Source: Glandiceps talaboti (Eukaryota; Hemichordata; Enteropneusta; Spengelidae). Taken from it: a stretch of 64,000 nt of DNA. The notes beneath the pieces are model-generated. The model worked only from the letters and a program-made list of their open reading frames with translations. It made no database searches and had not been told where the DNA came from. Numbering within the stretch: the stretch's first letter is position 1; the number at the start of each line of letters is the position of its first letter. This document shows, piece by piece, positions 39,701-54,700 of this stretch. The stretch covers positions 2,170,001 to 2,234,000 of the forward strand of contig NC_135561.1 of the NCBI RefSeq assembly GCF_964340395.1, written 5' to 3'. The position numbers and the translations under genes are program-made.

Positions 39701-42700
39701 CCAACACAATCTCCATTGCTCTCATAAGGTCGTTATTGTTTGCAACATCTTTGACGCAAGTTAGGTAATAGAAATCTGCTATCCGGAGGGATCCACAATT
39801 GACCGTAAGGGCAGGGTCATGTATCAATTTATGACAATACTCTTCTATTATTGTCTGATTTTCTGATGTCCAGAAAACGCCTTTGTACTCGGGTAGTACG
39901 GAATATGATGCTGGTCGTTTAACTTTGACAGTGGAATATGCCCATTTAGGATGTCTCCATGGTTCTGGTACCATGTGCAGATCACCTACAGATACAGAAT
40001 CCACAGTCTGTAACCCCTGACCTTCATTTAGGCGCCAAAGACTGGCAAGATTATTGGTGTTATAGTCAAGGAATTGTCCTCTACGATTTCGTAGAGATGA
40101 CAGTTCAAATCTTCTCTTCCATATCACAAATTCGTCGATTTTTCCAATGAACCCTTTGTGTTTACGATCAGTGACGGCATCAGCGGGAGGATTCCATTGT
40201 CCTAATGTTAGAACGCCACCAGGTTGGAATATGTTACCATAACCTTCATAATCTAGTATTTCACTTTGTAAAGCATCTTCAGGGTCAAAAACATATATTT
40301 TCAACTGTTCATTGCTGTATTGCCAAACCAATGACATCTGGTACCAAATGTTGTTGTCCACACTTATCATCACTTCAACAGATTTTGAAGCATATTCAAA
40401 CAGGAAATAACCCTGGCAGTAAGTCACTGAGAAAGTGTCTGTTTTCGTATATGAGAATATCGTACCACAGTAGTTGTTTCCAGTATCAATCTGAAACATG
40501 AACTCGATCGTAACATCAGCATCCGAAAATGTAAACAACTCATCGGTGTAGGTGTGGCTGTCATCAAAGCAAAGAGCATAACCTGAATCAGAAGCTGTTA
40601 CATTTCTTTCTTCCTTATACAAACCATAGTCGTAAATGAAGAGACTGACTGATGACGTAACATACCATGATGGTCCGTATGTCTCATGTATACTTCTTTG
40701 GTCAAGGGTTCCTGATATATCAGCGGTGAGTTGTTGCCCATCTTTGGTTACAAACTCATTGGTTGGGTTGCCATCACAAGAGCTTAGTAGTCCAGTTGAA
40801 GCACTACATTTTGTGGTACCGACTTTCAAACGAAGATCAATATACCTACCACGTATATATATATCGAGAAAGAAGAAATCACTGAAGCACCTGTAATGAT
40901 CTACAGAGAGTCTTGTGAAATAGTACCCAGAGCCGATATGTTCCCCGTTGTCAAATGACTCTATCCCATCGATCCAGGCAACGCCTCCTAAATTGTCATC
41001 TGTATATCCACCATGGACTGTTACTGATCTAGCACCAATCTTGAAGGCTACAGCATTGATACAGCTTCCTATGCTTTCTATGTTGCACTGTACCATACGA
41101 ACTTGCACCTCTATCTCAGTATTACTGAAGAGATGATACTCCCCTCGACCATAGAAATGAAAGGTTGCACCGTCGCATGTAGTAAAATGCCCAGAGCCAA
41201 AAGTACTCGCTAGATACAAACCATCCTTAACATTTGTCACATTTGGGTAGGCTACTGAGCAATCAGCTCCCATCCAGCCACCAGCACACAATGTACAGTC
41301 GCTACCAGTCAGAAAGTTAACATCACAATTACATTCCCCAGTTGTAGTATTACATTGGCCTCTGCCATAGCAAGGATTACTTGCTCCACCTACACAGTCA
41401 TTTTCACAGGCTGGTCCCCAGTAGCCATGGTAACATTCGCAGTACCCTGGATCTGATGCATTTACGAATGTCTGAGGAAGGAATATGTATTGCATTCCCT
41501 GTTATTATCAAGTCCATTACTAAATCCACTATTACTGCGCATGTGTTGGTTTTCAAAAAAACAATAACACCGAGTAAAGGAGTAACATTTTTCTTTTGTT
41601 GTAAATACATTTACCAATCGTTGTAGCAAGTATATATCTTACAACAATCGTAGGTCTTTACAAATATTCAATGATGAGTAAGTATTCTAATTACTTTGAG
41701 AACTATATTGTTATGTGTGTATGTATGTATGAATGGTTTGACATTGGGATTACATGAAAATATGTGATATACCAACGTCATGTGTCTGTAACAGTTTGGG
41801 TGTTTATGAATACAATAAACAAAATCGGTAATAGGGTGGTAGATTGCATTTAGTAATTCCATGCTCTGTTAACAGTTCACTCCTATCTATGAAATTGATC
41901 CATTCCAACTGAACATAGGTGTTTTACAGTGGGGTTGTATGCAAGAATAATTTAACCTGTAGAGTGAGACCGTCATCTATGTATAACAAAAGTCATACTA
42001 GGCTAGCAATGTCGTTATCTTGATAAGACATGGGAAGAATAAGAATTGATCAATGTTTTACAAGAATTGTCAATCTGGAAAATATGATATCACGTTTAAT
42101 TTCATTACAGTGAAAAGTAGCATTTGGTGAAAACTGACAAAGTTCAACTGTATGACACCTGTTGTCATATTTGGTCGAGTTGTATGACTACACCTTATAC
42201 ATGCGATATTTTCATACAGTAAAATTATGCAATATGGTCGTCAAATAATGTGAGCGCCCCCTCCCCACATGGTACAGGTGAATGGCAACAAAACAAAGGT
42301 CTTACTTCATGTTCTTCTAACTCGTTTCCAGTGCATGGGACTTCGTAGTCGTATTTCACCGATATTCTGTATACTGTGTTTGACGCAGTATAGGCTAAGT
42401 GCCAGGTGTACTCTTTACTTTCATCTGGTATTCTATACAAATATAAATAACCATGGGAAAGATACGTTATGCCCCAATAAAGATTATGATCAGAGATCTG
42501 CTACTGAAGTGCCGTTTAAATTCATAAAGCATTTAGATCTGAAGCCTTGTTGGTATTAGAACTGTTTTATAACATATACCATAATATTCTTACTTCAACT
42601 AATGCCAAGAAAACTACAAAGAAAATTCAAAAAACATTATAAACAAATTAAAAAATCTCGTACAGATGTTCATTTACAGAATGCTTCGGCAAAGTGATTG

Positions 42701-45700
42701 AATACTTTCCATTGTTCTATAGACAATAAAAACATTGCAATACCTGATGAAGAATATATTTCTCTTCTCACCAGGCTGGAACTTGGAGGGTTGGCCCATG
42801 TTTTCGTACGCTATGCTTCGACCATGCTCATTATCCTCAAATCTATTGTCATCCCCGATCGGTATGTAGACATTGTGTTCATTTTCATTGTCATATCCAA
42901 ACCAAGCGATATATCCTGTTGAGTTACCTCCTTCGGGCTGTGCACACTGTAGTACTGGTTTGACTGGTTCCTTGCCACCCTCCCCATCTTGAGGGTCACG
43001 GTATTTTCCTTGGCCGGCTTCACAACGAATGTCACAGTGACCTAACCCAACATAATCTACCAAACACAGAAGAGGAACAGTGTCGTAATAGTCATTAGTA
43101 CTGGCATTACAAATGTACATTATCCCGCAAACAGAACTGGCAAATGAACTTTTCCGTTTTGCACAGACCATACCTAGGGTCTACAGTCTTTTGAAGCACA
43201 CATGTAATATGTATTTTCGATAATCTACTCCGTACAAGATTCATATCTGATCATGTATTCACATGTACACGAATTTCCATTGAAAGAGCAAATAATTTCT
43301 AAACTCATTAACTTAAATAACCAAAAGGCAAGTACTCACCGGCGCCACATCCCACACAGTCAGGCAGGCCCCAACCTTCAATACATTCATCGCAACTTCC
43401 ACCAGTCCAGTATCCATTGTAATCATCTGCATAACATTCACACTCATCTCCACCTACTTCCGTAGCAAACCCATGCAGACAGAAAATTCCACAATTTGTG
43501 TTCCAGCCTATATAACCTTCAACACATTGTTCACACTCAGACCCTGCATAACGGGGTAGGCATTTTTCACAGGCATCACCATCAAAACCATGTTCACATG
43601 TGCACATGGGAGAGTTTTCCACAAGCTGACAGGTACCTACAAAACAGTAATCATTTGATACATCAGGGTTTTAGAATCAAAGACCAAACAGTTGTATCAG
43701 TTGTGACATTCAAACAGTGATTGTGTCATGTCACCTCGTCATTTACTTAAAGAAGTCCTTTTTATATGATCTATCTACACTGTGAGTTTTATAATCGGAT
43801 TTCACTGTTTGCAATTTTGACGTCCAATACCATCTCAAGAACAAACAAACAAACAAACAAACAAACAAACAAACAAACAAACAAACAAACAAACAAACAA
43901 ACAAACAAACAAACAAACATACATACATACATACATACATACATACATACATACATACATACATACATACATAATATTGGGACATTACATCTTCCTTCTT
44001 CTTATTCGGAGAAACACTCAATATATTTGATGATATAGTTTTCTGTCAACATATTAAAGAGACATACCTCTGTCATTGCATTCTGGACTGCCAGGACAAA
44101 CCATGATCGAGCAGTCGTCGCCCTCAAATCCTGCACTACAGATACACACTGACTTCCCCTCTCTTCTTACACAAGTTCCGTGTTCAGAGCAATCCGGTTC
44201 TCCTGGACAGTCTAAAAGCTGACACATGTCACCCTGATAACCAGTTTCACAGTCACAAATTTCATCGATACATTGTCCGTGATTATAACATTCCTGGTCA
44301 CAACTAATGCCGGAGAAACAGGGATCACACTTACAGATCCCACTGTTTGGAGGGGATTGATTACCATGGATACATGGAACATGACATCTCTCACCCATCC
44401 ATCCATCACTGCAGATACACTTTGGTGGGGTGTATGTACCATTACAATAACCTACATGTTGAAATACAACAAAGTGATAAATACATTGCATCTATCTATC
44501 TATCTATCTATCTGTCTGTCTGAAACTACACAGTTATTTGCAATGCAGCCTTTTACTAAATTCACTTCCAGTCGACGATCCTGAAAATACACTAGGCATA
44601 TCAACAATTTCATTCGAGTACTAGCATATGCTAGTACGCCAATGTATCCCCTAGTATTATTTACATACCGTTGTCACTGCAGTCAGGTGTGCCTGGACAA
44701 TCGGGACTATTACAATCATCATCTTTCCATCCCGCATAACAATAACACGTTTGGTCATTCACGTTACAGTGGCCATGCCCTGAGCAGCTTTCTCCAACTC
44801 CTGGACATCCTTTCACATTGCAGTATGTATCTGTGAATAACATGAATGACACAATCATGAATCTTTTAATAACCATACATTGAGTAAATCTGAAAACATT
44901 TCTCTTCTCTGGATACTCGTCTTATTCCTACAATGCCAAAATATCATGGCGTATATCATAATTCTTTTTGAATATACAGTTGCCTATTACCCCCAAAGTT
45001 AATCCTTAATAGCTTGTTAATTTGACGTCAACGATCAAATGAGATAATATATATACTACCGTTACTGTAGGAGAAAGGTTCTGCGTTTAGACTTAACATT
45101 ACAGTCACAATGCCTTGTACACTAATTATGTAATACATTACCACAAAGTGATTTGATCAATTTTGACAGGGATATTTTCCTCTTGGTAAGGCACAACATG
45201 AATAACTTACACAAGTTGTAGAGTGTAAGCAGTTTAAGTGGTTTAAGCATTGAGCTTTCAATCTGTCTTGGTCGACGATCCTCATCAGAATAACACATTT
45301 CATAGTTACAGCTGACCACCAGATGATGAGGACTGATGAGGATATCGTCGACCAAGACATATCGAAAGCTTAAAGCTAAAATAATTTGAGTGTCCCTATG
45401 AAAGTCATTTACCCTTAGTACCAAGTTGATGAACATTTTTGGTCAACATGTATACCTTGACACCCAAAGTTTTCCATTACCAGGGGGACCCAGTGTAAAT
45501 CACATAAGACTATAATTATTTAAACTATGATTATATTACTTTTCAGTATATAAACACATTACTTACCCCACCAAGCGGCATCACAATTACATATACCATC
45601 GTCACAAGTGCCATGGCTACTACACTCTTTGTCGCATCCGGCTCCGGTGAAACAATCATCACAAACACATGTATTATCTAGTTGTGCTGTACCATTTATA

Positions 45701-48700
45701 CAGGGTAGTTCACATGCAGTTCCCATCCAACCTGGTTCACAGTCTCTACAGAATGGAATATCTTGGCTGCCATCACAGACACCTCTGTCATTACAGTCAG
45801 GGTCTCCAGGACAGTTTGGAATATGACAGCCCTCGCCTTCCCATCCATTATTACAGATACAGACAAATGTTACTGAGTTACAATAACCATGCCCACTGCA
45901 AGGTTCGGCAATACCAGGACAACTACGTTGTTCGCAAAATTCTCCCCACCAGCCTTCATTTAAGCCAGTACCATCTGCACAGTTGCATGTTCCATTGATA
46001 CAGTCTCCTTTGTTATTACACATATCCAAACAACTTACACCGTGCCAGCATGGATCAGTACATTTACAGATACCACTGTTAGGAGGGTCTTGTAAACCAT
46101 GATCAGGCCCACAGGGAACATCACATGCTGGTCCCATCCATCCTAACTCACAATCGCGACATTCTGGCTTTTCCGTGCCTGTATAACAAATACCCCTGTC
46201 ATTGCAATTAGGGTCCCCAGGACAGTCTGGTATATGGCAGCCGTCTCCCAACCAACCCTCGTTACAAAGACATTTACCAAGGATACATGTTCCATGACCA
46301 GTGCAATCTTCTCCATAACCTGGACATCCTGGATCTGTACAAAACTCTCCTCTTCCTCCCCTAAATGGACATTCACATAGTCCATCTCCTGTACAATTTC
46401 CAATTCCACCACATTCTGTGTCACATGACAAACCATGGTAGCATGGTTCACAGGAACAGTTACCAGAGTCCATTGGAATTTGTTCACCATAGACACATGG
46501 TATTTCACACGCAGGACCCATCCAGCCTATCGAGCAGTTTCGACACATTGATGGATCGGAAGGATCACAAACTCCCCTATAGTTACAATCTGGGGTTCCA
46601 GGACAGTCTGGCTCTTCACAGCCAATCCCCTTCCAACCTGAATTGCAGTAACAAACACCAGTAGCCGTATTACACTCGCCATGACCAGAACAGTCTAGTC
46701 CGAAATCACCTGGACAACCTCCAACTTCACAGAATTCTCCTCGGCCACCACCAAATCCACATTCACATATTTCATTAATGCATTGTGCGGTTGGTTGATT
46801 AGAACATAGTAAGTCACAACCAAGTCCATTGTAGCATGGCTCACAATTGCAAATCCATGTTCCATTAGGAAACCTTTCGGATACACCATGGACACAAGGG
46901 TTTTCACATCCATCTCCCATCCAGCCACTGTCACATTCACATCTCGGATTGTCTTCTTCCTGGTTTAATGGACAAACACCTCTGCCATTGCAATCAGGAT
47001 TACCTGGGCAATCTGGAATATGACAGCCATTTCCCTTCCATCCAGGATCACATATACATGTAAATGTTGCAAGATTACATGAACCATGGTTTGAACAGCC
47101 TATTGGAAAGCCAGGACAACCAGGAATTTGGCAACCATCTCCCTTGTATCCAGCGTCAAAGTGGCACTGGCATGTGCCATCCACACAGTCTCCATTGTCA
47201 GAACAAATCTTATCACAGCCAATGCCAGTGTAGCAAGGTTCACAAACACAGCCATCACCATCGTTGATACCATTTACACATGGAACATCACAGACTTCAC
47301 CAGCCCATTGACTACTGCATCTACACTTACGTGGGTAAGTTGATTCACACTGGCCATGACCTGCAACAAAGATAAAAAATTACTTATGTAATTTGAATAA
47401 TACATCTAATAAGTTAAACATTATATATTTGATTAGAATGGTTAAGACATAAACTATTGCGTATCTCATGCATTGCAAAGGTGAAAATGAAAATGTATTC
47501 ATGGAATACCATATACAATATACACAAATAATAATATTTTCATAGCAAAAGGAAATTGACTACATAAGAACACAAAAACGTGATGAAGTACGACTATACT
47601 CGTAATTTGTTATGCTATCGAAAGTCAGTATAATAATGGCATTATGAATTTGCTTACCTGAGCAGCTTGGTGTTCCTGGGCAGTCCGCAATACTACAATC
47701 ATCTCCAGTCCATCCTGGATAGCATGTACATTTTTGGGATGCAGAGTTGCAGTCGCCATGACCATTGCACGAAGCGTCCTCTCCAGGACAGGCCTTCATT
47801 TCACATTTCGGACCAAACCACGAATTCCCAGGGTCTGTAGTACATTCGCATTCATTGTCCTCATTGCATATTCCATTACCAGAGCACTCAACATTACAAC
47901 CATATCCAGTGTAACATTCATCACACGAACAGAATCCACTGTCCATTGGTTTTTGAATTCCATGTACACATGGCTCCTCACATGCAAGTCCCATCCACCC
48001 TGGTTTGCAGTCTGTACAGTGTGGTGTAGATCGACCAGTACCATTACAATATCCACGGTCATTACAATCACCTGGACAGTCGGGTATATCACATGCATCA
48101 CCTTTCCACCCTGGGTAACAAAAACACAAATGCAAGGCACTGTTGCAGTCACCATTGCTACTACAATCTTGAAGTTCACCTGGACATCCTGGAATCTCAC
48201 ACAGCTCACCTCGCCAACCGGGTGTGCAAATACACTCCTCATTACTGCATTCCCCATGTTCCATGCATTCACTGTTGCAACCTCTTCCAGAAAAACATGA
48301 GTCACAGACACAGATGCCACTGTCCATTGGAACTTGCCTGCCATGAGTACAGGGGTCATTACAGTCTGGGCCCATCCATCCTTGGTCACAATTAGTGCAG
48401 ACTGGTGGATTAACAGTATCATTACAAAAGCCCCTTGAGAAGCAATCTGGGTGTCCTGGGCAATCTGGAATTTCACATCCATCACCTGTCCATCCATTTT
48501 CACAGATGCACTCATGAATTTCAGAGTTACACTGCCCATGTCCAGAACAATCAATTTCTTTTCCAGGGCATCCTGCAATGTCACAATGGATGCCCCTCCA
48601 GCCAACATCACACTCACATGCACCATTGACTATTTTGCCATGGAATGAACATTCAACATCACATCCTACTCCAACCCAACCAGGATCACATAAACAGATA

Positions 48701-51700
48701 CCACTGTCCATTGGTTCTTGTATACCATGAACACAGGGATCTTCACACGATGAACCCATCCAACCTTGAGAACAGTTCGTACAGATTGGTGGATCAAACA
48801 TTGCATTGCAGTAACCTCTATCAGCACAATCGGGTTCACCGGGACAGTCTGGTAATTCACATCCAATACCTAGCCAACCAGGTCTGCAACTGCACTCGGG
48901 GATTGCACTATTGCATTCACCACGGTCACTACAGTCAAGTCCAAATAGGCCAGGGCAGCCTGGAATATCACATAGTTCACCTTTCCATCCCTCTTCATAG
49001 GTACACTCACAAACACCATCCTTTATTTTGCCATGATTTGAGCATTCAACATCACAGCCAACTCCAGTCCAACCAGAAGAGCAGTTACAAAAACCGCTGT
49101 CCATAGGTGTCTGTACACCATTTACACATGGGTCTTCACAGGCTGGTCCCATCCAACCTCTTGAACAATTTTGACAAATTGGTGGATCAAAATCACCATT
49201 GCAGAAGCCACGTCCAGCACAATCCGGTTCACCTGGACAATCTGGTAAATGACATCCAATCCCCACCCAACCATTTCTACATTCACATTCGTTAATTGCA
49301 CTGTTGCAATCACCATGTCCAGAGCAAGGAACATCAATACCGGGACATCCAAGTATCTCACAGTAGTCTCCCCACCTACCAGTTTCAAAATGACAATCAC
49401 ATGTTGTGTTTTCAGGGTTGCAATGTCCAAAACCCGAACAGAGAAGATCACAGTTTTTGCCCATCCAGCAAGGATCACACACGCAGATGCCACTGTCCAT
49501 TGGCTCTTGATTGCCATGGAGACATGTTTCATTACAGTCAGCACCCATCCAACCCTTTTCGCAATTCTGACACTGAGGGGGGTAAACTGTTCCATTACAA
49601 TATCCTCTGTCAAAACAATTAGGATCGCCAGGGCAGTCAATTATAGAGCAGTCTTCTCCTGTCCATCCTGGTTCACAATAACATATGTGAATAGCTGCAT
49701 TGCATATACCATTTCCTGAACAATCTCCCTCTATACCTGGACATCCAGATACTGTGCAATACTCTCCTCTCCAGTTATTGCTGCAACTGCAGGAATTATT
49801 GTGACACGATCCTTGGTGGTTGCATTCAGAATGGCAATACTGACCAATGAAGCATGCATCACATTGGCATTCCCCATCTATACATACACCATTATCATTG
49901 CACATCATAGAACAGTCACTGCCATGGTGACATGGATCGCAAATACACTCTCCGTGGGCTGTACATGACCCGTGTCCACTGCATGTTGTGTTTATGTGGC
50001 ACTGGTATTCACATCTGTAGCCGACATAACCCTCATCACAAACGCAGCCTCCACTGTGAGAACAAGTTCCATGGCCATTACATGTGCACTCCTCATCACA
50101 CTGTATCTGGCAATTGTATCCAAAGTAACCATAGTCGCAATCACAAGTGTTATTAAGTGGATACCATGAACCATGATCATTACACCGACTTGGGTCTTCA
50201 CAAAGTGAACCAATGTCACCATTCCGATCATTATTGTAAGAGACACCCCCCGGCACACTTCTTCTTGACTCAATAACACGATGGGGACATTCAGAAACTG
50301 TTCTTATTCGCCCTCCAGATCCACCACCACCATAATGGTAGCATGCACTGCAAAAGGAACCACAACAATAGTGATGTCTATCAGCAGAACCTCCACTAGA
50401 TATGCTATGACCCCAACCATCCATAAATCTTGCATCCAACCAAATTGAACCACCACTACCCCCACCTGAGCCAGCAGATCCAGCAAGCCCATTCATTGTG
50501 ACAGTGCCTTCAATTTCTCCTATGCCATTTGCTATGAGTTGGATTATGCCTCCTCCATGGCCAGCGCTATACCCATGAGAGTCCATTCCGCCACCACTAC
50601 CATAATATACTGGTAGGCAATGGTCATCATTTGGCCCACCTCTAGAGCCAGTGCAGCTGCTGATTCCTGTACCACCAGCAGGACCACCATAACCTCCATG
50701 ACCAGCACCTCCTCCACCTCCACATTGACTACCAGCACCTGGCCCACTTTGATCATCATAACCATCTCCATTACCATCTATGATACTCTTTAACTCCATC
50801 TTGGCATTTCTGGTGTGAACTTTAAGGGCAGTTTCCACTTGTATATTGGCATCATATTCTAGTTCAAACTTATCTCTTGTGTATATATGTACTGCATTCT
50901 TTGCTGTATTGGAAGCCGAGATTTGAAAAGTGCCACCATGTTGTATGGTCAAAGAACCCATCCAGTATTGACCCTCTTCAGAACTGTCACCAGTACAATT
51001 CCTGTAGGTGCTGAATCCCAGGTCATAGAATGTTACAGGTCCACCAATATATAACTCTTCAAGACCATATAACGCTCCAACAATGACTGACAATGAATAT
51101 TTGATTGTGGTTATTGGTGGGAGAATGAGTATTGCCCCACCTGTCACATGGAATCTTACTGGTGCATAAGTTCTTCTTTCCTGTGGCTCTACATGAATGA
51201 CATCACTTTCACGAGCACGTATCATTCCTGTTCCATCTCCAGTCAATTTTCCAATGACTAATGTTGATGTTCCAGATGTATACTGGAGAGAATAAATATG
51301 TATAGCCATGTTGTACGATAAACAAGTTCTGAGCAAAGCAAACCAATAATCAACACCCGACCTTCACAAAGATTTTGAAGTTTTATCATTCAATCAGTGC
51401 TATAAGTTCAAAAGTCAAATACGACAGAACTAAATATTCATACGTTCCCTAAGAAATTTACCTATTGCACCTTGTCAGGAATGATTAGTAAGTTATTGCT
51501 ACATTGCTTCAATATATTTGCCTTTTATTTTAATTGTGATTGATGCTTGATTTTAGAAATGTATTTATTATACGCATTTTAATGTATATTGTTTTAAATA
51601 TTTTTTCACGTATGGTTTTATTCTCTACTGTCGCAAAAAGAATTGCCCATGTTGTGACAATAAAGATGTATTGTATTGCGTTATATTGTATTGTATTGTA

Positions 51701-54700
51701 TTGTATTGTATTGTATTGTATTGTAGTCAAGAAAGTAAGCCTTACCATTGTTCATGTAATGGCAATATTTCCTTCTTTTTAAATGTACCATATAATGTCC
51801 AATGATCAATGATCAACGAGAAACGATACTATACATAAGTGTGTAAAGGCTCGTGGTAAGGAAACGTTTAGTACATGTAATTTTGTATTTACTAGACTTC
51901 TTAAAGTAATTAGTGATATTTCAAGAAACCACTGGCAATAATTACGACTACTATACTGTAATATGTTGCGCTATAATGACAGGCTACCTGTACAGAAATG
52001 TCATATATGCAAGTGGATTTGTCTTCTGCCACTCTTACCTGTTTGATGATCAGACATGCACTTCTTTCCAGATTAATTTTATCAAGATTAAAGTCTCGAC
52101 TGCCACTCTCATCAAGTTCTACTGCATAATCACAATATGATGGTAGATCCCGGTTTTGATTATCAAGGTACAAACTTGTGGTGTCACTGTCACCTATACT
52201 CTCTTGAATATAAACTGTACCAGGTGAACCTGCAAACGACCCTGCACCTCCTAGAGATTGAAGGGTGCCTTGGAATAGGTATGCATTTGTTATATGGATA
52301 GCTAGGCGACCACCACTTCCACCTCCAGCATTTACATCTAATTCAAGGAAAAAACACACATGTTATCTTCATATGCAAAAGCCATCTATGAACAGTTCTA
52401 AATGATATCTTAGAAACGCTAGTTGTGTCTTCAAACGTTTGAAATATTCAATTCAGAGACAACTAATTGTGCAAATGTTTTATGATAATATCAGTAACTA
52501 ATCATTATTTTATAACATAACATAACATAACATAACATAACATGTAATTAGTAAATGTATTCAAATGTGAAAATTAGTTTTATTAAATACAGGCCACAAC
52601 AACCTTTTGGCAAATGTGGTGTAGCATCATCAGTTTATTCACCAAAATAATAATTGTAATTCGGGGCCACTATACATGATATATAATACATATGAAAATA
52701 TTATTACTTGTGTAAATCAGTTATGTAATATGATTATGTAATATTCTGCCAATGAAGCTTGCAACGTATGGGCTGGATCGGGAAAGGTACTTCAGAAAGT
52801 TTTTTTCTTAGGTGCAAAATGTACAAACGTTACCTCCATTGCCACCATTGGTAGTAACTGTACCATAGCCATGAAAATTTTCAACCTCCATAAATAAACT
52901 TCCTCCACTTCCACCTCCTCCTCCTATACTCATTCCATCTAATCCATTAACAGATATCAGACCATCAACGTATATGTTCTAGTATATAATAAATAATTTC
53001 ATTTACTGTTGTTTTCCGCGCATGACCACAATCTATGATAAATTATATATAGCATCATTCCTATCATGTATAGAATCCCTGTATGATAATTAAAGTTTTC
53101 AACTTAATTCAATAAATGAAATCAAATAAATGAAATAACAGGTTCAAAGAAGTAACGTCATATAAGTAATACCAATTGAACCACTCTTCATGTACAGTAC
53201 AATGCCACTTTCCTTTATGTGTACGTGTACTTTGTTTACAGAAAGCAATTTCTACTTTTGTCCAAACAAACATTAGATAAGTGTCAAAAATCAATCATTT
53301 GACAAGTATATTTTTTAAAATACAAAACTGAATCATCATATACACTTAAAATGTACTGTAAACACTAGTGATTGTGAATACTGTGTGAATATATGCATTT
53401 TGATACTTGGAGAATTGAAAGACTTTTATGAGTTTATTTAATAACTGTTACCTTGCCAACATTTATATAGATTCCTCCGCCACCTGCACCACCTTCTGAG
53501 CCACCTCCACCACTGCCAATATCACGAGGTGTGAAAATAGTTCCATATGGCAAACCACCGGTGGCCTTTGTACATGGAGCAGGGGTGCATGCTTCAACAC
53601 TTCCACCTGTAATATTGATTGCTTGGATATTACGAGGTGATTAAATTATAGTTACTGTAACCCCTCCCCTATAATACCTGGTAGCTTAGCTTTATATCGC
53701 ACATCGAGATATAATCTACAAGTCAATAAGTGACCATTTCAATGTGGCTCTTGTGACGTATAGTAAATGATACATCTTTTGATCAAAAGTATCTCAAGAG
53801 ATGGACACATCAGCAATATAAAAAATACTTAGCCTTCAATGATCACCTATCGCACTACTCTACTTGAATCACATAAATGCCATTGCGTATTTTAACTTGA
53901 CTGTTGTGAACATATAAACAATTAGAACGAATTGTATTCATATGACGGTTAATAGGGATAATAGACCACATGTAAATGTTCCTTAATGATGTCATGACTC
54001 AAAACTTAGGTAATATAACTTGATATCAGTTACGTTGTTGATGACTTCCTACCTCTAGATGCATATCCAGCACCCGATCCTCTGTATGATGCATATGATC
54101 CTGCGCCAATGCCTTCCTCTGCAGGATGACCTTCACCATCAGCATCTATGACACCACCAGGTTCCACTCTCATGTCCCCAGCGACAATTTCGATTTTCTC
54201 ACTTTCAGAAATTAACTGGCCTCCATTTTTAACTATAAAATCACCGATATCGAGTCTTGATACAACAGGGGTTATGTCGATTGTAAGTTTACCCATATTG
54301 TTGATTGATACTCTGCCAATTACCAATAGACCAGGTGTGAAGGGCTCAAAGGGTTCATCATCATACCACTTAGATTTTTCACTGAGATCTGATGTGTGCG
54401 CTCTGCCACTCAAAACAAGGTTACCCTCTCTCTCCAAGAATATCTCTTCAACTCCAGTCATTCTTCCCTCGAGTCTTAATGCTTCAGCTTGAATGATGAC
54501 AGTTGTGGGAAGTATTACCTCTCCAACATCATGAATGTGAATACCGCATGGGATTTCTAAATAGGTATGGGTTGATTCTACAATATGGACAAATAGTCTC
54601 TGTCGACTTCGTATGACAATCTGCCCAGACTTGTCACCAACTAACTCATGGGCAACTACTGTCACATTCTTTGCATTTAGTGGGTGATAGAAATGAATTA

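Noticed and set aside
45122-45436. 104-codon minus-strand frame in an intron
   Set aside because: Covers the foldback repeat; no domain, and the neighbouring exons splice past it in phase 1.
47796-48626. 276-codon minus-strand frame inside the EGF exon
   Set aside because: Off-frame reading of the EGF supermodules. The 47658-51282 exon frame has the regular cysteine pattern and matching splice phases.
45669-49719. Long plus-strand frames (up to 188 codons) opposite the EGF exons
   Set aside because: Antisense shadows of a cysteine-rich coding strand; composition is explained by reverse complement of repeated EGF codons.
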